DNA of 64,000 bases from Levilactobacillus tangyuanensis (GTDB lineage Bacteria; Bacillota; Bacilli; Lactobacillales; Lactobacillaceae), in assembly GCF_003946545.1 (NCBI RefSeq), contig NZ_RHOA01000001.1:1-64000 (forward strand). The letters run 5' to 3'. Positions 9,743 to 17,800 of the stretch are shown here, piece by piece. The position numbers and the translations under genes are program-made. Under the pieces are notes generated by a model, which was given only the letters and a program-made list of their open reading frames with translations, was not told where the DNA came from and did no database searches. How positions within the stretch are numbered: the first letter of the stretch is position 1; each line of letters opens with the position of its first letter.

Positions 9743-11062
9743 ATGAAACAGGAATCACTTTTCGCCAATCAACCCGAGAATACCCCATTAGCGAGCCGCG
9801 TGCGGCCCAGGGACCTGAACCAGTTCGTGGGGCAACAGCATCTCCTGGGACCCGGGAAAATTTTACGCGAAATCATCGAAAATGATCAGGTATCGTCCAT
9901 GATCTTTTGGGGTCCGCCGGGTGTTGGCAAGACGACGCTGGCGGAAATTATTGCCCGGAAAACGAAGTCGAGTTTTCTAAGCTTCAGTGCCGTGGATAGT
10001 GGGATCAGCAAGATTAAAAAAATTATGAAACAGGCAGAACTTGACCGCGAGATTGGCGAGCGCACCATGGTTTTTGTGGACGAAATTCACCGGTTCAATA
10101 AGGCCCAACAGGATGCTTTCCTACCCTATGTGGAGCGGGGGAGCATCATTCTCATTGGTGCCACGACCGAGAATCCCTCGTTTGAGGTGAACTCGGCCCT
10201 GTTGTCGCGGTGCAAGGTCTTTATGCTTCACGAGCTGAAGCAGGCCGACATTGTGACGTTGGTCGAGAATGCCCTCAATAATCCGGAGGGCTATGGCAAA
10301 CAAACCATCAAGATTGGTCAGGATGAGATTCAGGCGATCGCTAATTTTGCCGACGGCGATGCCAGAATGGCGTTGAACACGCTTGAGATGGCCATCTTGA
10401 ATGGCAACAAGACCGATGAAGGAACCACGGTGAACATGGCCGACCTCAGTCAGCTGATTACGAAGAAATTTGTCCTCTACGATAAGACCGGCGAGGAGCA
10501 TTACAACATCATCTCCGCGCTGCATAAATCCATGCGCAATAGTGATGTGGATGCCGCGATCTACTGGCTGTCGCGGATGCTGGAGGGTGGCGAGGACCCC
10601 TTGTATATCGCCCGGCGGCTAGTCCGCTTTGCCAGCGAGGACGTGGGCCTGGCGGATACCAACGCCTTGAACATCGCGATTAACGTGTTTCAGGCCTGCC
10701 AGTTCCTGGGGATGCCCGAGTGTGATGTCCACCTGGTCGAGGCCGTGACCTATTTATCGTTGGCCCCGAAGTCCAATGCCATCTACAAGGCCCGGCTGGC
10801 GGCGGCCAAGGATGTGAAGGAGACCGCCAACGACCCCGTGCCGTTACAGATTCGCAACGCGCCAACCAAGTTGATGAAGGACTTGGGCTACGGCAAGGGT
10901 TACGAGTTGGCCCATTACGCCAAGGATAAATTAACCACGATGAAGACCATGCCACCATCCGTGGATGGACACGAATATTATCTGCCCACCAGTGAAGGTA
11001 ACGAACGGCGCTTCAAGGACCGCTTAGCGCAAATCAAGGCGTGGCATGAAAAGAATGGTTAA
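9743..11062 (+). CDS. rarA: RarA/MgsA replication-associated AAA+ ATPase
   Basis: A 439-residue clamp-loader-like ATPase acting at stalled replication forks. Walker A is GPPGVGKTT (about residues 58-66), Walker B is VFVDEIHRFN, and sensor 1 lies in LIGATTENPSF, a hallmark string of this family. The C-terminal part with LAPKSNAIY and PVPLQIRNAPTKLMKDLGYG matches the RarA tetramerisation/C-terminal domain. Length and domain order are normal. It is a single gene flanked by terminators. GTGGGGTGG precedes the ATG. Confidence 0.95.
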   Translation: MKQESLFANQPENTPLASRVRPRDLNQFVGQQHLLGPGKILREIIENDQVSSMIFWGPPGVGKTTLAEIIARKTKSSFLSFSAVDSGISKIKKIMKQAELDREIGERTMVFVDEIHRFNKAQQDAFLPYVERGSIILIGATTENPSFEVNSALLSRCKVFMLHELKQADIVTLVENALNNPEGYGKQTIKIGQDEIQAIANFADGDARMALNTLEMAILNGNKTDEGTTVNMADLSQLITKKFVLYDKTGEEHYNIISALHKSMRNSDVDAAIYWLSRMLEGGEDPLYIARRLVRFASEDVGLADTNALNIAINVFQACQFLGMPECDVHLVEAVTYLSLAPKSNAIYKARLAAAKDVKETANDPVPLQIRNAPTKLMKDLGYGKGYELAHYAKDKLTTMKTMPPSVDGHEYYLPTSEGNERRFKDRLAQIKAWHEKNG

Positions 11063-11069
11063 ATCAAAA

Positions 11070-11180
11070 GAGAGTGGGACAAAAGGCGGTTAGCCGGCGA
11101 GCATTAAGGCTGCTAGCCGAATAATCCTGGTCTTGGATTGTTTGGCTAGCAGTTTTAAGCGGAACCGGGTGCCTTTTTTC
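11070..11180 (+). terminator. Long hairpin terminator element (GAGAGTGGGACA type)
   Basis: It starts GAGAGTGGGACA and ends GGGTGCCTTTTTT. Inside is a nested stem-loop, CTGCTAGCC with GGCTAGCAG, enclosing AATCC with GGATT. A shorter relative with the same two ends lies at 48997-49041. Confidence 0.65.
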
Positions 11181-11210
11181 GCACGTTTCGGCCATATAAA
11201 TGAGTACACG

Positions 11211-11248
11211 AAAAAAGAGTCTGGGGTTTTTCCCCAGACTCTTTCTAA
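11211..11248. terminator. Bidirectional terminator between rarA and the NTF2-like gene
   Basis: AAAGAGTCTGGGG / CCCCAGACTCTTT, T-rich loop, A-run on the left and T-rich right side. Confidence 0.85.
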
Positions 11249-11331
11249 TAGTTACGAGTCATTGTCGTTTAGGTAGTAAATGTTTGCAATGCCCCGAGCA
11301 GGATTTGAATCTGTCATGAATTAGACAGAGA

Positions 11332-11760
11332 TTAGACGAGCGGCTTGTCGCGATCGAAGGCCATGTCCATTGGCCGGATGACGGACCAAGTGGAATGAAT
11401 GACCTGCCAGTCGTCGTCCACGCGCTTGAAGACCTCGATGCAGTTGTAGCGCATGTCATTTAACGTGGTTTTCGCAAACAGCTGGTAGGTGAGGACGGCC
11501 ATGTCATCGACGGCTTGGACCCGTGGCGTTTCGAAATCGTAGCTGTCGGCGTATAGTTTTCCTTCGACATTGGCTAAAACGAAGTCTTTGATTTCGGCAT
11601 AGGAGTCGACTCGTTTGGCCTTGAAGCTATCGAAGTAGGAAAAGTCCGTCTGGGACCAAAGATTGAGGTAACCTGAGGTGTCACCCTTAAACCATTTGTC
11701 TAGGGCGGCCTTTTCGCGGGCAATGATTTGGTTGGTTAAATCGGTATTTTCGGTAGTCAT
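11332..11760 (-). CDS. NTF2-like (SnoaL/DUF4440-type) protein
   Basis: A 142-residue soluble protein with the cone-shaped NTF2-like fold signature: an N-terminal helix (REKAALDKWFKGDTSGYLNLW), then YFDSF and a C-terminal strand set (MAVLTYQLFAK, YNCIEVFKRVDDDWQVIHSTWSV). Members often carry a small-molecule pocket or are orphan enzymes; no catalytic residue can be assigned here. It is monocistronic and reads towards rarA, with the shared terminator between them. A ribosome site (GGAGATAACTA) precedes the start. Substrate unknown. Confidence 0.75.
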   Translation of the reverse strand: MTTENTDLTNQIIAREKAALDKWFKGDTSGYLNLWSQTDFSYFDSFKAKRVDSYAEIKDFVLANVEGKLYADSYDFETPRVQAVDDMAVLTYQLFAKTTLNDMRYNCIEVFKRVDDDWQVIHSTWSVIRPMDMAFDRDKPLV

Positions 11761-11931
11761 TAGTTATCTCCTGACGTGATTGAATGGGTGGTTACGATGG
11801 TCTGGCGGAAAGACGTCTTCCGCTAACTGAGATCAGTTTAGACTATATCGTAACGTTACAGTCAAGTACATGGGGCCAGGAAACGGCAAACAGCCACCAG
11901 ATCCCTGGGACAGGATGCTGGTGGCTGCTTT

Positions 11932-13101
11932 TTACTGTCGTTCCTTATCTAATTCAACCAGTCGTTGACGCAGTGCATCATCGTAGGCCGTCAGATAGAG
12001 GCCGTACTTCCCGCGCTTCATCAAGACGTTGAGCACGTTGGCGATGAAGGTCTTATATTCCTCTTGTGAGAATTGAATATCCTTCCGCTTCTTGAAGATT
12101 TCCTTGTGGGAATACTTCTTGGGGATGATGGTCATGGTGTCAGACTGCTTATCGTAGCCAAATGAAGGCCCGATGATCATGCCGACGTAATTCAAATCGA
12201 AGCCTTGCAAGGTGTAGATCGTTCCCACTTGGGTAATCGATCCTTCCCGCTTGGCCCAGTGGGTCCGTTGGGGATCCCATTCGTCCCAAGGCAGGCTGAA
12301 GGTATCCATTTCGACGTTATGACGGCCGTCAATTCGAGGGAAGCCCGATGTGGCAACGACCCGACTCATGCCGACCTCCTTGTTCCGCTTCTTGATATTT
12401 TCAAAGAGTTCGCCCGCGGTATCGAAGGTCTTAAATTCGAAATCGCTGTTGTCGGGGAACGGCTTCAAGGGCTTTTCGGCGGATAGGTCGTCCATCCAGG
12501 CGACCTGTTCGTCGCTGGCAACCATTCGGTATTGGAAATTCATATCGAATTGCTTATGAGGATGCGACCCGATGGTCTTGAAGAGGAGGTCCTTGTCCCA
12601 GTACATCTTTGACTGGAAGACCTGTTCGAAGTCGTAGACCACGACAACGACCTTAGCCAAGTTCATCAGGTCGGTCAGCTGGTTCTGACCGCGGTAGTGG
12701 GCGTAGGGCTCCGACTTGGAATACAGGAGATGAGCCTCGTCCACGAAAATAATATCGTATTGTTTATGATTCTTTTGGGCATCGTTAATCAGTGACGTTG
12801 GGCGGCGAATCGTTTTGACCTTCATGTTGGGGATGGATTCCGCCAAGTCTTGGTAGGCCTTGTACAATTCGGGATGGTTCACGACCAAGGAGGTCTTGTA
12901 GCGCTTGTCGGTCATGTACTGGCGGACAAGTTCCATCAAAACAACGGATTTTCCTGTTCCGGCGGCTCCCTGAATGATGGCGACGGACGAGGTGTTGCCC
13001 TTCAGACCTTGTTTAATATAGTCATTAATGTTGGTGATTACGGCCTTTTGGTCGGCCGAAAGGTCATCGACAAAGAACTGTTCTTGTAGAATTTTATTCA
13101 T
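11932..13101 (-). CDS. DUF2075 / Schlafen-3-like helicase ATPase
   Basis: A 389-residue P-loop NTPase. Walker A is GAAGTGKS (about residues 45-52), Walker B is IIFVDEAHLL, and later motifs include MNFQYR and TIYTLQGFDLNYVGMIIGP, the pattern of DUF2075 superfamily 1-type helicases. It contains only the ATPase portion; many relatives carry an extra GIY-YIG or nuclease domain, which is absent here. It stands alone and could act in RNA or DNA metabolism or in defence; the sequence does not decide. Start ATG at 13101. Confidence 0.8.
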   Translation of the reverse strand: MNKILQEQFFVDDLSADQKAVITNINDYIKQGLKGNTSSVAIIQGAAGTGKSVVLMELVRQYMTDKRYKTSLVVNHPELYKAYQDLAESIPNMKVKTIRRPTSLINDAQKNHKQYDIIFVDEAHLLYSKSEPYAHYRGQNQLTDLMNLAKVVVVVYDFEQVFQSKMYWDKDLLFKTIGSHPHKQFDMNFQYRMVASDEQVAWMDDLSAEKPLKPFPDNSDFEFKTFDTAGELFENIKKRNKEVGMSRVVATSGFPRIDGRHNVEMDTFSLPWDEWDPQRTHWAKREGSITQVGTIYTLQGFDLNYVGMIIGPSFGYDKQSDTMTIIPKKYSHKEIFKKRKDIQFSQEEYKTFIANVLNVLMKRGKYGLYLTAYDDALRQRLVELDKERQ

Positions 13102-13265
13102 TTGATAACTCCTAATTGGTTAATGTTTGCGTGATGTCGATGCCCTAAGGATTAGCTAACTGGCATGATTTACTTCCAGCGGTGATTATATCATACTTGG
13201 GGTATGGTGAAACGGCGTAAATTAGCGGCCAGCACGAGTGTCGATGGCTGGTTAGCGATGACTAA

Positions 13266-13281
13266 AGTTTCACGTGAAACA
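13266..13281. promoter_or_regulatory. parS-like palindrome
   Basis: AGTTTCACGTGAAACA matches the ParB/Spo0J target TGTTTCACGTGAAACA at 15 of 16 positions. It lies immediately upstream of the acetyltransferase gene. Confidence 0.6.
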
Positions 13282-13298
13282 TGTCAGGAGGGATATCG

Positions 13299-13772
13299 AT
13301 GTTAAGATTAGCAGCCTATCAAGATGATACTAGGGATCGGGACCGGGTGGCCAACTACCCACTTAAAGATGCGACCTTTACTGCAACACCGCAGATGGCC
13401 TTAACCATTGCGATTGGAAACACGGATCGCTTACCGGTCATGGTACTTGAGGATGAGGAATTGGTCGGATTCCTGGTGCTCATTAAGGGTGACGATGTCA
13501 AAGAAGTCGGTGCGGATCCTGACGTGGCGATATTGATTCGTTCGGTTTCGGTTGCGGAGAACCAACGCGGCAAAGGTTATGCCTCTCGGGCGTTGCAGAT
13601 GTTACCGGAATTTGTTCGGCGGCATTTCACCTTCGCCACGACCCTAGTCTTGTCCGTGGATCACGGGAACCTCCCCGCGCAGAAGCTCTATGAGAAGGTG
13701 GGTTATGTCGACACCGGTCGACGGGGCTATGGGACGTATGGAGAACAGTATGTGTTGGAACAATTAATTTAG
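13299..13772 (+). CDS. GNAT family acetyltransferase
   Basis: A 157-residue N-acetyltransferase. The acetyl-CoA loop is seen as SVAENQRGKGYASRAL (motif A, Q-R-G-K-G-Y-A), preceded by the strand IRSVSVAE and followed by TLVLSVDHGNLPAQKLYEKVGY, the usual motif B. The start is placed at 13299 because AGGAGGG (about 13286) precedes it at a good distance; an in-frame ATG at 13281 lies in the palindrome before this site. Substrate not predictable. A hairpin with GGGCAGC/GCTGCCC follows the stop. Confidence 0.85.
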   Translation: MLRLAAYQDDTRDRDRVANYPLKDATFTATPQMALTIAIGNTDRLPVMVLEDEELVGFLVLIKGDDVKEVGADPDVAILIRSVSVAENQRGKGYASRALQMLPEFVRRHFTFATTLVLSVDHGNLPAQKLYEKVGYVDTGRRGYGTYGEQYVLEQLI

Positions 13773-13787
13773 GAACTTAGAATTGAA

Positions 13788-13833
13788 GGGCAGCGATGGG
13801 GAAAGATAACCAATTGCTGCCCTATTTGTATTT
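13788..13833 (+). terminator. Probable intrinsic terminator
   Basis: GGGCAGC pairs with GCTGCCC, followed by TATTTGTATTTT; long AT-rich loop. Confidence 0.6.
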
Positions 13834-14218
13834 TCTAGAGAGGCTATTTTCTTGGGACAACAAGGCCTAAAGGTTGAAAACGTCATCCATAACCCCAAGT
13901 TCGTAACAAAATAGTAAATGTCTATTGAAAGGATTTTAAAATTGCTCAAGAATACTGTAATGGCAAGCCTAACAGTTATATTTCAGATGGATGCGGCGGG
14001 ATGAGTGTTTTTAAATCTAATTAATAAAGTGCCCTGATAAACGTTGATAAACCAATGATTGAGTGTCAAATCATCAACATTTACAATGTAAATGAATGTT
14101 TATAGTGTTGATTAAAACCATTAGTGGTGGTACATTGAACCTAATCAGCACCTTAACTTACATATGACTATTTGTTTTGACTAGGGAAAAACGTCACGAA
14201 TGACAGGGGACTTTAAAA
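13834..14218. promoter_or_regulatory. AT-rich upstream region of LRR adhesin gene with palindrome
   Basis: This 385-base stretch has no gene. At 14078-14094 there is a perfect palindrome, CATTTACA-A-TGTAAATG, nested between ATCAACA and TGTTGAT arms (about 14071-14115). It is a good candidate operator for the adhesin gene at 14219, whose own ribosome site (AGGGGAC) is modest. Confidence 0.45.
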
Positions 14219-16729
14219 ATGAAATTAGATAAAAATATCAGTAAACAGCGCCAGAATCGGTGGCTATTAACCAGTGCCGTTGCTTTAACCTTAACGACGG
14301 TTGGTCTATCGACGAATGCTCACGCCGCAACGACGGCCGCAGGCACCGATGACGCGTCTAGTCAGACGGTCAATGGGGCGACTCAGGATAAGCAAGTTAC
14401 CCTCACATCATCCGACAAGAACACACCAGTTGATGATAAAAAAGTTGAGGAACAATCCGCTCAGAATAATTCAAATGCTTTACCTAATAATGACAGCAAC
14501 GACCCAGCAAACACGGATAAGTCTGGGTCAGGGAGCGACGACCCTGATGTCGTCAAGAAGGACGCTGGGGATACGACCAACGATAAAAAAGTCACCGGCT
14601 CGGTCGACAATGCCGATGAGAAGACTGACACCACGGGTGAGACGTCGAAAAAGTCTCCGCTGATGAGCGCCCGCATGGCACCTTTGGCCGATGTAGCTAC
14701 CCCAACGGTCGATGATCTGGTTCCCGATAAGGACTTCCAACAGGTGGTCTTATTTGCTATTCAACAAAACAACCATCCAGAAGTGACCGATGTTTCACAG
14801 ATCACCTCGGACCTAATCGCCGAATTAACGTCCATCGACCTTAGCAGTAGTGCCGCTACCGCCAAGGAACGGACCGATCAGGCCTTCTACAATGCGGTTG
14901 CTAATGCCAAGTCTTTGGCAGGCTTGCAATACGCTAAGAACCTGACCAAATTAGTTATTTATCCAGATTCAACGGCTAGCAACACCTGGGGTAACCCAAG
15001 CGCTAACGGCCAATTGAGTGACTTGTCGGCCCTACAAGACTTGACCGGCTTGAAGACGTTGAAGCTCAAGTATAACCAGTTGACGGATGCCGACACGGCA
15101 CCTTTGGCCGGGCTAACGGGTCTGACTACGATCGACTTAAGCCATAATCAATTGAAAGACTTGTCGTTCATGTCCAAGATGACGAATCTATCTAACATTA
15201 CGCTTTCGTATAACGATATTGAGGATGTGTCGCCACTGCGTAATATCACGGCAGCGCCAGGGTTCTTCTCATTTTCAAATAACCATATTTATGATATTAC
15301 GCCACTCTTAGGGCTGAACTGGCAACCATTCATGGACCAGATCTCCTACATGATTTCCGCTAACAACCAGACTTGGACGACGGCTCCAGCTGTCTTGAAT
15401 CCGGATACCAAGACTTTATCGACCTGGTCATTTGCCTATGACAATTTGTATAACTTTAACGAATTCATGTTAGGTGATCCCCAAGCCACGGGGCAAAGCA
15501 ATACGATTGGTGCCGGAAACTGGTCCGTTTGGAACAGTTTGACGTCGCCTTCTGGCACGCTTGTTCTGGACTGGGATGTTAGCCGGCACAACGATTTAAC
15601 GCAGCCGGCAGCGCCTAATGGCCTGAGTTTCTCTGGCAAGATTATGGTTCCATACACGACGGATGCGAGTGTTGGTGCCGTTACGGTAGCCTTCCAGTTA
15701 GACGGTGGGGTTAAGATTGCGCCATTCGTTATTCTGAGTGGCAAGACGGGTTCGTCACAGGATGTCTTGGATGACCCATCGGTTCAACAGGCCATTGCTG
15801 ATTTGGAAAAGCGGGGGTTTGAATATGAAAAGCCTGCTAAGTACACGACCGATCTGACGGCTACTTCCGAAAGCTCATCAGTGACCTATGATAGTGATGC
15901 GCAAAACATCACGTTGCTGTTTAGTCCACTGCAAAAGATTTACCTGGTCGATGAAAATGGGAATGCCATCGGTGACAAGGTTGTGAAGGAATCCGGCAAG
16001 AAGGATACCGCGTGGACCGTTGATGTACCAACAATTGATGGCTACACCTTCGACCATGTTGATGGGGGTACCGTTACGGACAACACCTTGAGCGGGACGA
16101 TTCAAGACGTAAACAACGATATTTATGTTTACTACAAATCAACCGGTAAGCCAGTTACACCAGTCGACCCAGGGACGCCTGTCAACCCAGTTAATCCCGT
16201 CACGAATGGGACGGTCACGGTGCACTACCAAAAGGCAGATGGCACCAAGGTTGCCGACGATCAAACGTTAACCGGCGAAGTTGGTCAAAGCTATACGACC
16301 AGCGCCCCAACGATTAAAGGGTATAAGTTGGTTTCCAGCTCGGCTAACGCCAGTGGCGTCTACACTGCCGGGAATCAAGACGTTTACTACACGTATGCTG
16401 CCGATAGCAACAAGGGTGGTGCTGCGGCGGTTATCACGCCTAAGACCCCTTCTAAGCCAGCTCAAAAGGGTGCGCAAGCCAACAAGCCTAACAACGGTAA
16501 GACTGGCTCACAAGCCAACAAGGGGACTGTCGTTAGTGGTGCCCAAGCGGCTAAGCTGAGTGCTAACACGGATCATGCGCAAAATGTTAACTTGGCTGCG
16601 GCCAAGCCAGCGACCTTGCCACAAACCAGTGACCGGCAAATGTCATCCTGGTGGGGTATCGCTCTGTTGGCTATTCTTGGTAGTCTGTTTGGTTTCAAGC
16701 GGTCTGAAAAGGATGGCAAGAAAGATTAA
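14219..16729 (+). CDS. LPQTS-anchored leucine-rich repeat / MucBP adhesin
   Basis: An 836-residue wall-anchored surface protein. It has a signal peptide (NRWLLTSAVALTLTTVGLS, cleavage near AHA|AT), then a long Asp/Ser/Thr/Lys-rich linker to about residue 150. Internalin-like leucine-rich repeats (LTGLKTLKLKYNQL, LTGLTTIDLSHNQL) lie at about 270-370. An unassigned beta-rich region follows, then two MucBP-type domains (about 575-640 with IYLVDENGNAIGD, and 660-720 with VTVHYQKADGTKVADD). It ends with a Lys/Asn/Gln-rich spacer, LPQTS, a hydrophobic helix and a charged tail. MucBP domains suggest mucus or glycan adhesion. It shares domain layout with the protein at 36577 but is not its tandem copy. 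Confidence 0.9.
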   Translation: MKLDKNISKQRQNRWLLTSAVALTLTTVGLSTNAHAATTAAGTDDASSQTVNGATQDKQVTLTSSDKNTPVDDKKVEEQSAQNNSNALPNNDSNDPANTDKSGSGSDDPDVVKKDAGDTTNDKKVTGSVDNADEKTDTTGETSKKSPLMSARMAPLADVATPTVDDLVPDKDFQQVVLFAIQQNNHPEVTDVSQITSDLIAELTSIDLSSSAATAKERTDQAFYNAVANAKSLAGLQYAKNLTKLVIYPDSTASNTWGNPSANGQLSDLSALQDLTGLKTLKLKYNQLTDADTAPLAGLTGLTTIDLSHNQLKDLSFMSKMTNLSNITLSYNDIEDVSPLRNITAAPGFFSFSNNHIYDITPLLGLNWQPFMDQISYMISANNQTWTTAPAVLNPDTKTLSTWSFAYDNLYNFNEFMLGDPQATGQSNTIGAGNWSVWNSLTSPSGTLVLDWDVSRHNDLTQPAAPNGLSFSGKIMVPYTTDASVGAVTVAFQLDGGVKIAPFVILSGKTGSSQDVLDDPSVQQAIADLEKRGFEYEKPAKYTTDLTATSESSSVTYDSDAQNITLLFSPLQKIYLVDENGNAIGDKVVKESGKKDTAWTVDVPTIDGYTFDHVDGGTVTDNTLSGTIQDVNNDIYVYYKSTGKPVTPVDPGTPVNPVNPVTNGTVTVHYQKADGTKVADDQTLTGEVGQSYTTSAPTIKGYKLVSSSANASGVYTAGNQDVYYTYAADSNKGGAAAVITPKTPSKPAQKGAQANKPNNGKTGSQANKGTVVSGAQAAKLSANTDHAQNVNLAAAKPATLPQTSDRQMSSWWGIALLAILGSLFGFKRSEKDGKKD

Positions 16730-16760
16730 TTGTTATTAATAATTAATAGATAAAATAAGC

Positions 16761-16802
16761 CTCCATGGTGGGATCGGAAGATCTCACCGTGGGGGCTTTT
16801 TA
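16761..16802 (+). terminator. Intrinsic terminator
   Basis: GCCTCCATGGTGGGAT and ATCTCACCGTGGGGGC form an imperfect long stem followed by TTTTTATT. Confidence 0.8.
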
Positions 16803-16803
16803 T

Positions 16804-17018
16804 TAATGGAGATTCTGTAGATGAATAGTGTATTGGGTCAATGTGTCTATTGAATGGATTACCCCATCTTTTAGATTGCAGAGTGATGCACTGATTTCTT
16901 TATTGTAGATGTAGAATTGCTGATGTATTCTTAGAATTATTATGTATCGGGAAAGCAAAGTGAATGAAAAAGATAGTTTTCCAAAAATGGAACACTGATG
17001 TATCAAGGATTCTTTAGT
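16804..17018 (+). promoter_or_regulatory. Leader region of CRISPR array 1
   Basis: An AT-rich stretch between the adhesin terminator and the first repeat. Its last nine bases (TTCTTTAGT) are identical to those before array 2, and 56 bases upstream of both first repeats begin AATGAAAA; the middle is only weakly similar. This marks the left side as the leader end of both arrays. Confidence 0.55.
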
Positions 17019-17522
17019 GTATTCCCCACGGATGTGGGGGTGATCCTCTTACGAATCCCACACCGCCCCCACACTTTTCGTATTCCCCACGGATGTGGGG
17101 GTGATCCTAGTCGAATGGATTACCATTGATCCCTGGTGTTGTATTCCCCACGGATGTGGGGGTGATCCTTGTCCGCCACATGCTCAACGGCATCCCCAGA
17201 AGTATTCCCCACGGATGTGGGGGTGATCCCCTATATCACCGTGAAGGCGGCGCGGTTCCTTGGTATTCCCCACGGATGTGGGGGTGATCCTCTGCGCGCT
17301 CTGGTGGCCAATTTAACGACCTGGTATTCCCCACGGATGTGGGGGTGATCCCGACTCACGCAAGCAACTATAACCACGTCCTGAGTATTCCCCACGGATG
17401 TGGGGGTGATCCCAAAATGGCGGCCATTAATTGGCTGCCCTTTTTGTATTCCCCACGGATGTGGGGGTGATCCAACTTGGGCCCCATAACACCAGTATTC
17501 TCCACAGATTTGGAGGACGATT
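17019..17522 (+). CRISPR. Type I-E CRISPR array 1 (8 intact repeats plus 1 degenerate)
   Basis: A 28-bp repeat beginning GTATTCCCCACGG and ending GTGGGGGTGATCC recurs every 61 bases at 17019, 17080, 17141, 17202, 17263, 17324, 17385 and 17446, with 33-base spacers. A ninth, decayed repeat starts at 17495 after a shortened 21-base spacer, so the right side is the trailer end. The seventh spacer contains a complete hairpin terminator (17419-17445). The array lies upstream of cas3 in the same orientation as the cas operon. Confidence 0.97.
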
Positions 17523-17551
17523 CTCACAAAGAGTTGAATGTTTTTTCAGTG

Positions 17552-17575
17552 AAGGACAAGAAGTCCTTTTTTTAT
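17552..17575 (+). terminator. Terminator downstream of CRISPR array 1
   Basis: AAGGAC-AAGAA-GTCCTT followed by TTTTTATT. Confidence 0.8.
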
Positions 17576-17709
17576 TGTCCTTGATTATTGGAGGTGAGGT
17601 GGAGGGCGTGTGTTTGTTTGAATCTGCCGAGGTGGGGCAGAAATTAATTAAGTAATAAGGATTACAACTAAATGGATAACACTATTGATTATTTTATAAG
17701 CGTAATACA

Positions 17710-17738
17710 TTGACTTGCCAAATCTTAATCGGTATCTT
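17710..17738 (+). promoter_or_regulatory. Promoter of the cas operon
   Basis: TTGACT at 17710-17715, 17-base spacer, TATCTT at 17733-17738, 62 bases before the cas3 start. A second -10-like box (TATGCT) lies just downstream. Confidence 0.55.
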
Positions 17739-17800
17739 CGTGATATGCTCTAAAAAAGTTATGCCAATTAGATATCCAAGAAATGAGGGAGCAAAATGTC

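Noticed and set aside
11288-11313. tRNA 3'-end-like string (minus strand GATTCAAATCCTGC then CGGGGCA)
   Set aside because: The T-stem pairs poorly, no other tRNA arm is present and it overlaps a gene's downstream region. It could be an old attachment site remnant, but no integrase or second copy is visible.
17431-17655. Reading frames inside the CRISPR arrays, for example with FPTDVG or HPHIRGEY repeats
   Set aside because: These are translations of the CRISPR repeat.
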